This document shows positions 21,034 through 28,518 of a stretch of 37,204 nucleotides of DNA, piece after piece. The notes beneath the pieces were generated by a model. That model was not told where the DNA came from, made no database searches, and saw only the letters and a program-made list of their open reading frames with translations. The stretch is from Alphaproteobacteria bacterium (GTDB lineage Bacteria; Pseudomonadota; Alphaproteobacteria; GCA-2731375). The stretch lies in NCBI GenBank assembly GCA_028824965.1, contig JAPKBD010000006.1, positions 1 to 37,204 of the forward strand, written 5' to 3'. Numbering within the stretch: the first letter of the stretch is position 1; every line of letters starts with the position of its first letter. Position numbers and translations under genes: made by a program.

Positions 21034-21999
21034 ATGCTGATCAAAAACCCACCGTCCTGGCAGATCCCCGAGCGTGAGGCGACGCCTGAGCATGTGTTTC
21101 TCAACCGACGTCATTTTATGGGCGCCTTGGCGGGCGGTGCAGCCTCCCTCATCGGCGGCAGCGCCTTTGCCGCGCGCAAGAAAAAGATGCCCGATCCGAC
21201 GGCGGATCTGTATCCCGCCAAACGTAACGAGGGGTTTCAGCTCGACCGGCCGTTGACCAAGGAAGCTGATGCATCCTCGTACAACAACTTCTATGAATTC
21301 GGCTCCCACAAACGTATTGCGATGGAGGCACGGAGCCTGAAAATACGGCCCTGGACGGTTTCCTTTGAAGGTATGGTGGAACAGGAACGTCAGGTTGATA
21401 TCGATACCCTGATCCGCGCCATGCCCCTGGAAGAGCGGCTGTACCGCATGCGCTGTGTCGAGGCATGGTCCATGGCTGTGCCCTGGACTGGTTTCTCCCT
21501 TGCCAGTTTGGTGAAATATGCCAGGCCGCTTTCGAGTGCGAAATATCTGGTCATGCAGACATTCCAAAACCCGGACATGGCGTCGGGACAAAAACAGGTC
21601 TGGTACCCTTGGCCCTATACCGAAGGTTTGACCATGGCGGAGGCCACGAATGACTTGGCCTTTATGGTCACGGGCGTTTACGGCAAGCCGCTGCCGAAAC
21701 AGTTCGGTGCGCCCCTACGCCTCGCCGTTCCATGGAAGTACGGCTTCAAATCCGTTAAATCCATCGTCCGTTTCAAGTTTACGGACAAACGTCCCGTGAC
21801 GTTTTGGGAGCAGATCCAGTCGTCTGAATACGGCTTTTGGGCTAACGTCAATCCGGAGGTGAACCACGCTAGATGGAGCCAGGCCAGCGAACGCGTTCTG
21901 GGCACCACCAAACGGGTGCCGACCTTGATGTACAACGGCTATGGCGCGCAGGTCGCCGATATGTACAAAGGCATGCAGGGCGAAAAGCTGTTCATGTAG
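21034..21999 (+). CDS. msrP: protein-methionine-sulfoxide reductase catalytic subunit (Tat-exported molybdoenzyme)
   Basis: A 321-residue MsrP (YedY) protein, a periplasmic molybdopterin enzyme of the sulfite-oxidase fold that repairs oxidised methionines in envelope proteins. The Tat signal is LNRRHFMGALAGGAASLIGG, cleaved near SAFAA. The molybdenum-ligating Cys is in RMRCVEAWSMAVPWTGFSL. Other family blocks are YNNFYEFGSHK, GQKQVWYPWPYTEGLTMAEA and APLRLAVPWKYGFKSVKSIV. ATG 21034 follows AGGGAAA; the reading from 20992 would add 14 residues before the signal and is less likely. The usual partner, the haem membrane subunit MsrQ, is not next to it: a HAD phosphatase gene follows at 13 bases. 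It may get electrons from an MsrQ encoded elsewhere. Confidence 0.95.
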   Translation: MLIKNPPSWQIPEREATPEHVFLNRRHFMGALAGGAASLIGGSAFAARKKKMPDPTADLYPAKRNEGFQLDRPLTKEADASSYNNFYEFGSHKRIAMEARSLKIRPWTVSFEGMVEQERQVDIDTLIRAMPLEERLYRMRCVEAWSMAVPWTGFSLASLVKYARPLSSAKYLVMQTFQNPDMASGQKQVWYPWPYTEGLTMAEATNDLAFMVTGVYGKPLPKQFGAPLRLAVPWKYGFKSVKSIVRFKFTDKRPVTFWEQIQSSEYGFWANVNPEVNHARWSQASERVLGTTKRVPTLMYNGYGAQVADMYKGMQGEKLFM

Positions 22000-22012
22000 C
22001 TGCCCGCAACTA

Positions 22013-22666
22013 ATGTCTTATGAGTTGGTAATTTTCGATTGCGACGGTGTTCTGGTCGATAGCGAGCCCTTGGCCAACCGTGTGCTGTCGGACTGTCTTC
22101 AGTCGGCCGGATTTCCCATTTCTTACGAGATTTGCGTCGCCGAAATGATCGGGCTGCCCCTGGCCCGCTGTTTCGAGTTGGCTGCTGAGTGGCATGGCCG
22201 GTCCGTACCGGATGATTTTTTCGAGACGGTGCAAAGCCAAACCTATCAGGCCATTGAAAACAGCCTCCAACCCATTCCCGGCATAGCCGACGCAATGCGC
22301 GCAATCCCCTTACCACGGTGTGTCGCCTCATCATCCGAGACAGCGAAGATCCATTTGTCATTGGCAACAACCGACCTGGCGGCATTCTTTGGCGACGACG
22401 TCTATTCCGCCCAACAGGTTGAGCGGGGCAAACCCTTTCCTGATCTTTTCCTCTTTGCCGCCCGACAAATGGGCGTCGCTCCCAAGGACTGCATCGTGAT
22501 TGAAGACAGCTTCTACGGCGCCCGCGCAGGCCGGGCCGCAGGCATGGATGTCCTGGGCTATAGCGGTAGTGGCTTCGCCCGCCAGCTACGGCAGGAAGGC
22601 GCACAGGTATTTGATGACATGGCGGCCCTTCCCCAGCTGCTCGGTTTCGGGGATACTAAAGCCTGA
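22013..22666 (+). CDS. HAD superfamily phosphatase (beta-phosphoglucomutase/phosphoglycolate phosphatase-like)
   Basis: A 217-residue HAD hydrolase with an alpha-helical cap (subfamily IA). Motif I is VIFDCDGVLVDSEPLANRV with the nucleophile and acid Asp pair. Motif II is the Ser of VASSSETAKI, motif III the Lys in VERGKPFPDLFLFAA, and motif IV the acidic pair in CIVIEDSFYGARAGRAAGM. Such enzymes hydrolyse small sugar phosphates or phosphoglycolate; substrate cannot be read from sequence. ATG 22013 gives the family start MSYELVIFDCDG, although its ribosome site is weak. The longer frame from 21941 overlaps msrP. It probably shares the msrP transcript and leads to the CoA-transferase gene 21 bases downstream. 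Confidence 0.9.
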   Translation: MSYELVIFDCDGVLVDSEPLANRVLSDCLQSAGFPISYEICVAEMIGLPLARCFELAAEWHGRSVPDDFFETVQSQTYQAIENSLQPIPGIADAMRAIPLPRCVASSSETAKIHLSLATTDLAAFFGDDVYSAQQVERGKPFPDLFLFAARQMGVAPKDCIVIEDSFYGARAGRAAGMDVLGYSGSGFARQLRQEGAQVFDDMAALPQLLGFGDTKA

Positions 22667-22687
22667 CGGTAATAAAAGGGATTTCCC

Positions 22688-23881
22688 ATGAGCGAGAGTA
22701 AACTGCCCCTAGACGGCATCCGCGTACTTGATCTGACCCACGCCCGTGCCGGACCCACCGCCGTGCGTCAGTTGGCGGATTGGGGGGCGGACGCGATTAA
22801 GATCGAGATCCCAGTCGATAAAGACTCCGGTCAGGGATTGGGTGGCGCGCGCCACGGCCCTGATTTCTTAAACCTGCACCGCAACAAGCGGGCCATCAGC
22901 CTGAACCTGAAGACAACCGAGGGGCTGGAGATTTTCATGGCCCTGGCCAAGGACGCCGACATCATCGTCGAAAATTTCCGCATGGAAGTGAAACATCGTC
23001 TTGGCATCGACTATGAAAGCGTCAAGGCGATCAACCCGCGCATCATCTATGGCTCCATCTCCGGCTTCGGGCAGACCGGACCAATCTCGAAACGCGCTGG
23101 CGTGGACCAGATCGCCCAGGGCATGGGTGGCTTAATGTCCATCACCGGCCTGCCGGGACAAGGCCCCGTGCGCGTCGGCATTCCCATCGCGGATCTGACG
23201 GCGGGGATGTATCTAGCCCAGGGTATCTTACTGGCCCTGATCGAACGAGGCCAATCGGGGATGGGCCAATGGGTCCACACCTCGTTATTAGAGGCGCAGA
23301 TTTCCATGCTGGATTTCCAGGCAGCGCGCTGGTTGATCGACGGGGATGTGCCCGGCCAGGCCGGCAACGATCACCCTACAAACATACCCATGGGTGCTTT
23401 CAAAACCCTGGACGGCGCGGTCAATATCGCCGCCTCGGGCGGTCGGTTATGGATACGGTTTCTGGAAGTCGCAGGCGCGGAAGAGCTGGCCGAACATCCC
23501 GATTTTGAAACCGCACAATTACGCTCCGCCAACCGGGCGCAATTGAATAAAATCGTCGGCGAAATCATGGCCAAACGCACCAGCCAGGATTGGATTGAGT
23601 CCCTAAGTGACGCCGGCGTTCCCTGCGGCCCCATTAACGCCATCGATCAAACCTTCGCCGAACCCCAGGTCCAACATCTGGGCATTGCCACGCCCATGCA
23701 GCATCCCATCAAGGGTGAAGTCATGGTCGTCGGCCAACCGGTAAACCTCGAACGCACCCCACAACCAGAGGAAATCCGCCTTCCCACACCGGAAGCGGGC
23801 GGCAATACGGATGAGGTGCTGGCGGATCTTGGTTATGATCAGGCGCAAATTGACGCGCTACGCAGTAAAGGCGTGATTTAG
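22688..23881 (+). CDS. family III CoA-transferase (CaiB/BaiF)
   Basis: A 397-residue CaiB/BaiF-type CoA-transferase that moves CoA between organic acids through a covalent aspartyl-CoA intermediate, working as interlocked dimers. Family blocks are GIRVLDLTHARAGPTAVRQL, ADAIKIEIP, FLNLHRNKRAISLNLK, ADIIVENFR and IIYGSISGFGQTGP. The catalytic Asp is expected in VGIPIADLTAGMYLAQG. The C-terminal lobe ends with the typical GGNTDEVLADLGYDQAQIDALRS arrangement. A Shine-Dalgarno-like AAAAGGG precedes ATG 22688. Substrate unknown; with the acyl-CoA synthetase and acyl-CoA dehydrogenase in the window it suggests catabolism of CoA-activated acids. Confidence 0.94.
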   Translation: MSESKLPLDGIRVLDLTHARAGPTAVRQLADWGADAIKIEIPVDKDSGQGLGGARHGPDFLNLHRNKRAISLNLKTTEGLEIFMALAKDADIIVENFRMEVKHRLGIDYESVKAINPRIIYGSISGFGQTGPISKRAGVDQIAQGMGGLMSITGLPGQGPVRVGIPIADLTAGMYLAQGILLALIERGQSGMGQWVHTSLLEAQISMLDFQAARWLIDGDVPGQAGNDHPTNIPMGAFKTLDGAVNIAASGGRLWIRFLEVAGAEELAEHPDFETAQLRSANRAQLNKIVGEIMAKRTSQDWIESLSDAGVPCGPINAIDQTFAEPQVQHLGIATPMQHPIKGEVMVVGQPVNLERTPQPEEIRLPTPEAGGNTDEVLADLGYDQAQIDALRSKGVI

Positions 23882-24174
23882 GAAGCGACTGCAATACGCG
23901 ACTACGTGCCACGCGGCGTTATGCCGGCACTGCCGGACTTTCAGCTGGCACAAATTAGTCCTGGCTCTCAATAGTTTTCCGGACTTTAGCCTCTGCGGCA
24001 ATCGTTCGTATAAATCTGGTATTTTTATGCCCTGCGCGCCGAATGCCGCCGATTGCAAATCCATCAATCATCTATCCCATGGTTGTCGATAAGCGTCGGC
24101 CAACTATATTATAAAAAACTGAAAGATCATTGTGCCAGTCATTACATGGACCAATTCTTGGGGGAGCAACAATC
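23882..24174. other. gene-poor gap with a possible promoter at its right end
   Basis: 293 bases between the CoA-transferase and lipoprotein genes. Near the left end CCGGCA and TGCCGG (23924-23936) form a compact palindrome that may aid termination. Near the right end TTGTCG (24083-24088) and TATTAT (24107-24112), 18 bases apart, could be the lipoprotein promoter. A 69-codon minus-strand frame at 23858-24067 has no recognisable character. I see nothing else. Confidence 0.4.
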
Positions 24175-24639
24175 ATGTATCCAGTGCTTAGAAAATTCAG
24201 TCTCCTGGCGGCCGCCCTGATCATGATTACGGCTTGTGCCGAGACCCGAACTTTGATGCCGACGCCAAACCTCTATGTCGAAGAAAAATCAAAGCTTTTC
24301 GGTGAATTGCCGAAAGAATTTACATCAACCCACGTCGAAATGATTTATGTCACCGACCGCGCGCCTGAAAAGGACAAAAACGGCAACCTTCATTATGGCT
24401 ACAAACGCTCTAATTCAGTGGCAATTGGGACAACGGTCATTGATCTTGGCCAGAATACAAGCTGGGGCGATTTGCTCAAAGCCAGCCGAACACATTCCCG
24501 GTTTGGCAAGTTCGCACTGCGGACAGTTTCGACAGAGGAGTTTTTGCGCCTGCCCGATACGCCAACAGCTTATGAGGTAATCGATGGCAAGGTTGTAGAA
24601 GACGCTGAAACCGTAAAAAAGATATTCAGTGCAACATAG
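24175..24639 (+). pseudogene. lipoprotein with truncated DUF900-type hydrolase N-terminus
   Basis: 154 residues from ATG 24175, preceded by GGGGGAG at 8 bases. A lipoprotein signal reads LLAAALIMITAC, with the lipid-bearing Cys21. The segment EMIYVTDRAPEKDKNGN, then YGYKRSNSVAIGTTVIDLG, and the later LRTVSTEEFLRLPDTP resemble the N-terminal region of DUF900/COG4782 alpha/beta hydrolases. In those proteins the hydrolase core with its GxSxG nucleophile follows, but here the frame ends at TAG 24637-24639 without it. Immediately beyond lies the 3'-truncated end of an opposite-strand AMP-binding gene. So this is most likely a gene cut by a deletion or rearrangement. A small intact lipoprotein is the alternative. 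Confidence 0.6.
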
Positions 24640-24959
24640 CCAAGGCCGGCCTTCAAGACGCCAATCGTAGCCATCACTTTTTCCGGCGTGTGCGCCATCA
24701 GTATCGGGACAAGTCCCGGTTCTAATCTGCCAAGGCTGAGCAGAGAGTGGGCAACACGATTAGCCTGTTCGTTGAGAGAGCGGTAGCTGATCGCCCGCGT
24801 CCCGGCCTTTATCGCGGTATGATCCGGAGTCCGTTTAACGCGCCGCTCTACAAGACCAATGATAGACCCTAAAGCCGGCGATATTTCGAGGCGTGAGAAA
24901 CCAGGCGCTGGCTTAACTTGACCTTCCAACCAAGCAGCCTGGCTTTGCAGCCTATTCAT
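24570..24959 (-). pseudogene. N-terminal fragment of an AMP-binding (adenylation) enzyme
   Basis: A 129-residue minus-strand frame from ATG 24959. After a helical lead it reads VERRVKRTPDHTAIKAG, then ISYRSLNEQANRVAHSLLSLG and MATIGVLKAGLGYVALN. This is the beginning of an adenylate-forming domain of the NRPS or acyl-CoA ligase type (typical core A1: GVLKAGxAYVPLDP). Homology-like sequence stops at about 24625, where the next residues (IFFTVSASS) are simply the antisense of the lipoprotein fragment. The rest of the enzyme, including the P-loop and catalytic Lys, is absent. So it is a decayed or truncated gene fused tail to tail with the lipoprotein remnant. It cannot encode an active ligase. 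Confidence 0.75.
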
Positions 24960-25007
24960 CGGCGCTCCTCCATATCGTCAAGCAATCAATATCATGCCCT
25001 CAGCGCG

Positions 25008-25427
25008 TTATCCCAATTCCGCCATGATCTTTTTATAGATCGCTTCGATCTGTCCCATATCACCTGGAGCGTGGCCCCAGTTCAACAGGGCACCGTCGTT
25101 CAGGCGACGGGGGAATATGTGGCTGTGATAGTGATAGACGGTCTGCCCGGCTGCCGGGCCATTGGCCTGAATGATGTTGATGCCTTCGGGTTCCAACGCC
25201 GCCTCAATCGCGCGGGCGACAATTTGGGCGGCAGGTAGCACGGCTGCCAGGTCGGCAGGGTCTGCGTCCAACAGGTTGGAGGAATGCGCCTTTGTGATGA
25301 CCAGGCAATGGCCGTCGTTGAACGGATTGATATCCATCATAACATAGGTACGTTCGTCCTCGTACAGCTTGAACGAAGGGATATCGCCGGCAATTATTTT
25401 GCAGAATATGCAATCCGTATCCGCCAT
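25008..25427 (-). CDS. HIT family nucleotide-binding hydrolase
   Basis: A 139-residue histidine-triad protein, a small cytoplasmic hydrolase of nucleoside phosphoramidates or dinucleotides. It starts CIFCKIIAGDIPSFKLYED, with the CxxC typical of bacterial HIT proteins, and has DINPFNDGHCLVITKAH. The triad is HYHSHIFPRR, with the usual HxHxH pattern although the intervening residues are Tyr and Ser rather than hydrophobic. The C-terminus IEAIYKKIMAELG is helical. ATG 25427 is preceded by AGGAG at 7 bases. It is divergent from the zinc-ribbon membrane protein gene at 25536. Physiological substrate unknown, as for most bacterial HIT proteins. Confidence 0.94.
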   Translation of the reverse strand: MADTDCIFCKIIAGDIPSFKLYEDERTYVMMDINPFNDGHCLVITKAHSSNLLDADPADLAAVLPAAQIVARAIEAALEPEGINIIQANGPAAGQTVYHYHSHIFPRRLNDGALLNWGHAPGDMGQIEAIYKKIMAELG

Positions 25428-25535
25428 GGGATTACTCCTATTGTAACGATCAATTGTTATCCAGGTTCCATTCCAATATTGCCAAATTCGCGCTAATATC
25501 TGAGTTCCTGCAGTTCAGGAAACAAGGATACGCCG

Positions 25536-25970
25536 ATGTCCAGAGACAGCATATTGGTAATGTTGCTCGCCGCGCAATTCTTCGCGCCATTTCTGTTGGC
25601 CTTGTTATTCAGCCGCCGCTCCAGAACCTCGCCGGCAGAAAGCAGCGGTCACATGGCCCCAAAAGGTGTGACAGGAAAAAATATGGCGAAAAAAAGCATG
25701 GCCCCGCCACAACATGGTGACTGGCCACTGATCACGGAATTCGCCTATCGCCGGGACTATTTCAGACGCTGGGTCATCGCCGGAGCTTTTGGATCGGTGG
25801 TTCTGGGATTGGCGGGGATGTATCTGTCCGTCATTGGGGTGCTGTTTCTATGCCCCCTTTATGGTGCATTGATGCACCTACGCTGCCCCGGTTGCGACGC
25901 CACCACGACAGTAAAGGGCGTCACGGATGGCAATTATTGTCGTCGCTGTGGTCAGTTGTTGCGACTATAG
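25536..25970 (+). CDS. small membrane protein with C-terminal zinc ribbon
   Basis: A 144-residue protein I do not recognise as a named family. Residues 5-25 (ILVMLLAAQFFAPFLLALLF) form one membrane helix. A basic, Ser/Pro-rich linker of about 45 residues follows. Residues 80-115 (WVIAGAFGSVVLGLAGMYL, then VIGVLFLCPLYGALMHL) make two more. The C-terminus has two CxxC pairs, LRCPGCDATTT and NYCRRCGQLL, 18 residues apart, as in a treble-clef or zinc-ribbon module. ATG 25536 has CAAGGA upstream. Divergent from the HIT gene; convergent with the FemAB-like gene, with a 22-base gap. Function unknown; a membrane-anchored zinc ribbon suggests a structural or assembly role, but that is only inference. 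Confidence 0.8.
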   Translation: MSRDSILVMLLAAQFFAPFLLALLFSRRSRTSPAESSGHMAPKGVTGKNMAKKSMAPPQHGDWPLITEFAYRRDYFRRWVIAGAFGSVVLGLAGMYLSVIGVLFLCPLYGALMHLRCPGCDATTTVKGVTDGNYCRRCGQLLRL

Positions 25971-25992
25971 AGCCATCTAGAGCATGTCGCGG

Positions 25993-27174
25993 CTATTCCA
26001 AGGACTGCCGCTCACCTTTGCGGAAGGGGCCCCGTTCGGCCAGGTATTCAATGTGGTCGACAACCTCTGCCCGCTCATGCTCCAGATAATTGGCGACGGC
26101 CTCACGAAACCCAGGGTCACGGATATAGTGGGCGCTGTGGGTTTCGGTGGGGCGATAGCCACGGGCAATTTTGTGGGGGCCCTGGGCGCCGGCCTCTACG
26201 CGGGCCAATCCGTGCTGGATGGCATAATCAATGGCTTGGTAGTAACAAACCTCAAAATGTAGAAACGGATGATCTTCGATACAGCCCCAATAGCGCCCAA
26301 ATAGCGCCTCTTCCCCGATTAGGTTCAGAGCACCAGCGACATAGTGGCCTTCGCGTTTGCACATGACCAACAAAATTCTGTCCGCCATGCTTTGTGTGAT
26401 CAACGTGAAAAAGCGCCGGTTCAAATAGGGCTCCCCCCATTTGCGGCTGCCGGTGTCCGTGTAGAATTGATAGAAGGCGTCCCAATGCGCTTCGGTCAAA
26501 TCGCTGCCCGTGATCCATTCGATCTCTATCCCGGATTCCAAGGCACCGCGACGTTCCCGGCGAATGGCCTTGCGTTTGCGTGATGATAAATCACCGAGGA
26601 AATCATCAAAGCTGCCATAATTTTGATTGTACCAATGGAATTGCTGATCTGCGCGTTTCAGATAGTCCGCATCTTCCAACAGATCCCATTCATCCTCAGG
26701 CAAAAAATTGACCGAGATGGTCGCAATGTTCAAATGTTCCGCTGCACCGATCAGGCCTGCCGCCAACTGCCGTTGAACAGTGACTTTGTCCTCGCCCTCC
26801 CGCACCAACAAACGTGGGCCGGTGGCAGGTGTGAACGGTACCGCCGCCAGCAATTTCGGGTAATAGCGCCCGCCCGCACGCTCATATGCATCAGCCCAGC
26901 CATGATCGAATATGAACTCCCCCCGGCTATGACTTTTCACATAAAGGGGCACACAGCCCAAGGGACCACCACCTTCTGGGTCATCCAACAGTAGGTGCAC
27001 CGGCCCCCAACCATTACGGCCATGGACGCTTTCACTTTCTTCCAACGCCAGCAAAAATGCGTGGGAAAGAAACGGGTCGGATGTTCCCGCACAGGCATCC
27101 CAATGGGCCGCGGGTATCTCGGCAATCGATTGCACAATACGTGCCACCACGCCCTCTTCTTCCTGTTCCGCCAT
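25993..27174 (-). CDS. FemAB-like GNAT protein (peptidogalycan biosynthesis/recognition, DUF482)
   Basis: A 393-residue protein of the PF04339-type family, two tandem GNAT-like domains related to Fem aminoacyl transferases. Typical blocks are WDACAGTSDPFLSHAFLLAL at the start and the VPLYVKSHSRGEFIFDHGWA strand. Later blocks are YYPKLLAAVPFTPATGPRLL, RKRKAIRRERRGALESGIEI and CYYQAIDYAIQHGLARVEAG, followed by QGPHKIARGYRPTETHSAHY. I chose ATG 27174; a GTG four codons upstream (27186) is also possible. The family is common in proteobacteria and thought to act on envelope components or amine groups, but no reaction is settled. Downstream of the GDPD gene on the same strand, with a 28-base gap. 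Confidence 0.9.
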   Translation of the reverse strand: MAEQEEEGVVARIVQSIAEIPAAHWDACAGTSDPFLSHAFLLALEESESVHGRNGWGPVHLLLDDPEGGGPLGCVPLYVKSHSRGEFIFDHGWADAYERAGGRYYPKLLAAVPFTPATGPRLLVREGEDKVTVQRQLAAGLIGAAEHLNIATISVNFLPEDEWDLLEDADYLKRADQQFHWYNQNYGSFDDFLGDLSSRKRKAIRRERRGALESGIEIEWITGSDLTEAHWDAFYQFYTDTGSRKWGEPYLNRRFFTLITQSMADRILLVMCKREGHYVAGALNLIGEEALFGRYWGCIEDHPFLHFEVCYYQAIDYAIQHGLARVEAGAQGPHKIARGYRPTETHSAHYIRDPGFREAVANYLEHERAEVVDHIEYLAERGPFRKGERQSLE

Positions 27175-27202
27175 ACTTAATCCCACTCAAACCCCTAAAA
27201 TT

Positions 27203-27952
27203 TTAGGGGCGAAACCCTTCAAAAATTATATTGTCCGTACAGCTGTCCAGGCGTCGCATCTCAGTCAAATCACGCACCGTATAGGTCAACACCGGAAGCC
27301 CCGCCGACCGTACGCGCGAAGCTGCGAAACAGGGCAACGCCGTCCTATCGTAGACCACAAAGTCCGGCCGCGCATCGTCCACATCGTACAAATATTGCAG
27401 GGCCAGACGACGCCACTGGGGATCGCTGGCCAGGGCATGCTGCGGCCCGCCGCTGTTTTGGCCCCGGTGCCAGTTCGGTGCCTGCTGGCGAAACCAAGCC
27501 AGGGCCCTGGGCTCAAACGATGTCACGGCAAAGGGCCCGGTGTAAACCTGCAGATCCTGGTATGCCGCCGCCTCAACCACGCCGATCTCGCCAAAGGCCC
27601 CGGCTCTGCTTTTGATCTCTACAATGACGGGGCAGCGACCATCAATCAGATCGAGAACCTGTGCCAGGCTTGGAATGGCATGCCCGCTTTGCCCCAGACG
27701 AAGTGCCTCCAAATACGCCGCATCATAGTCACCAATAGCCCCTTCGGCCCCGGTCATGCGTGACAGGCTCCAATCGTGAAAGACCATAGCCCGCCCGTCC
27801 GAAGACGCCTGGACATCGAGCTCCACCGCGTAGCCATCGGCCATCGCAGCGGCAAACGCCGGCAAGGAATTTTCCGGTATCCCGGCCGCCTCATCGTGCA
27901 AACCGCGGTGGGCAATGGGCTTTGCGTACAGCCAGTCCAGCGACGGTGTCAT
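27203..27952 (-). CDS. glycerophosphodiester phosphodiesterase
   Basis: A 249-residue cytoplasmic GDPD (UgpQ-like) that hydrolyses glycerophosphodiesters to glycerol-3-phosphate and an alcohol with a metal ion. The TIM-barrel motifs are all present: PIAHRGLHDEAAGIPENSLPA (catalytic His, Arg and Glu-Asn), AVELDVQASSDGRAMVFHDW (metal-binding Glu-Asp and the second His) and PVIVEIKSR. No signal peptide, so it should act on internalised or recycled headgroups. Its ATG overlaps the RidA stop in an ATGA (27949-27952), so the pair are coupled. Downstream is the FemAB-like gene at 28 bases. ugpQ is plausible as a symbol but no ugp transporter genes are present. Confidence 0.93.
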   Translation of the reverse strand: MTPSLDWLYAKPIAHRGLHDEAAGIPENSLPAFAAAMADGYAVELDVQASSDGRAMVFHDWSLSRMTGAEGAIGDYDAAYLEALRLGQSGHAIPSLAQVLDLIDGRCPVIVEIKSRAGAFGEIGVVEAAAYQDLQVYTGPFAVTSFEPRALAWFRQQAPNWHRGQNSGGPQHALASDPQWRRLALQYLYDVDDARPDFVVYDRTALPCFAASRVRSAGLPVLTYTVRDLTEMRRLDSCTDNIIFEGFRP

Positions 27953-28416
27953 TTCACCTCGAACACCGCATCGATTTCCACTGCCACATTGAACGGCAAC
28001 GCAGGCGCGCCAACAGCAAAACGTGCATGCCGCCCGGCATCACCAAATATCTCCACCATCAGATCGGAGGCACCATTGATGACCTGGGGGTGATTGTGGA
28101 AATCGCCTGGGCAATTGACGAAACCACCCAGCTTTACACAGCGCACAACCCGGTCCAGATCACCGTCGCAGGCAGCCTTGATCTGGGCGATGATGTTCAG
28201 ACAACACACGCGGGCAGCGGCCTGCCCCTCTTCGATAGAGAAATCTTCACCAACCTTGCCGACGAAATTGCGTTCGCCGCCCACCCACGGCACCTGGCCT
28301 GAGACAAACACCTGATTGCCCGTCTTCACAAAAGGCACATAATTCGCCGCTGGTGCGGGGGCATCCGGTAGGGTGATCTCCAGTGCCGCCAATCGTGCTT
28401 CTACGTCTCCAGCCAT
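27949..28416 (-). CDS. RidA family protein (reactive enamine/imine deaminase-like)
   Basis: A 155-residue YjgF/YER057c/UK114-fold protein. Canonical RidA hydrolyses enamine/imine intermediates from PLP enzymes as a trimer. Visible family sequence includes NYVPFVKTGNQVFVSGQVPW, the central DLDRVVRCVKLGGFVNCPGD and the end GRHARFAVGAPALPFNVAVE, where the substrate-carboxylate Arg is conserved in HARFAVG. The length, longer than the 128 of RidA, fits the YjgH/Rid-type subgroups whose activity varies. ATG 28416 has a strong AGGAGG at 5 bases. It is the first gene of a coupled RidA-GDPD-FemAB run and is divergent from the cyclase gene. Confidence 0.92.
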   Translation of the reverse strand: MAGDVEARLAALEITLPDAPAPAANYVPFVKTGNQVFVSGQVPWVGGERNFVGKVGEDFSIEEGQAAARVCCLNIIAQIKAACDGDLDRVVRCVKLGGFVNCPGDFHNHPQVINGASDLMVEIFGDAGRHARFAVGAPALPFNVAVEIDAVFEVK

Positions 28417-28518
28417 TTCGGCCTCCTGTACTTAAAAAAGAATCTTTTTGCAGATAAGTTCAGTTTGCACCTCGCAACGGCGAACGGGAATACCTATTCT
28501 TAGTTTGTGGGAGAACAG

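Noticed and set aside
23858-24067. 69-residue minus-strand frame in the gap after the CoA-transferase gene
   Set aside because: No recognisable domain, no convincing ribosome site, and it overlaps the CoA-transferase 3' end.
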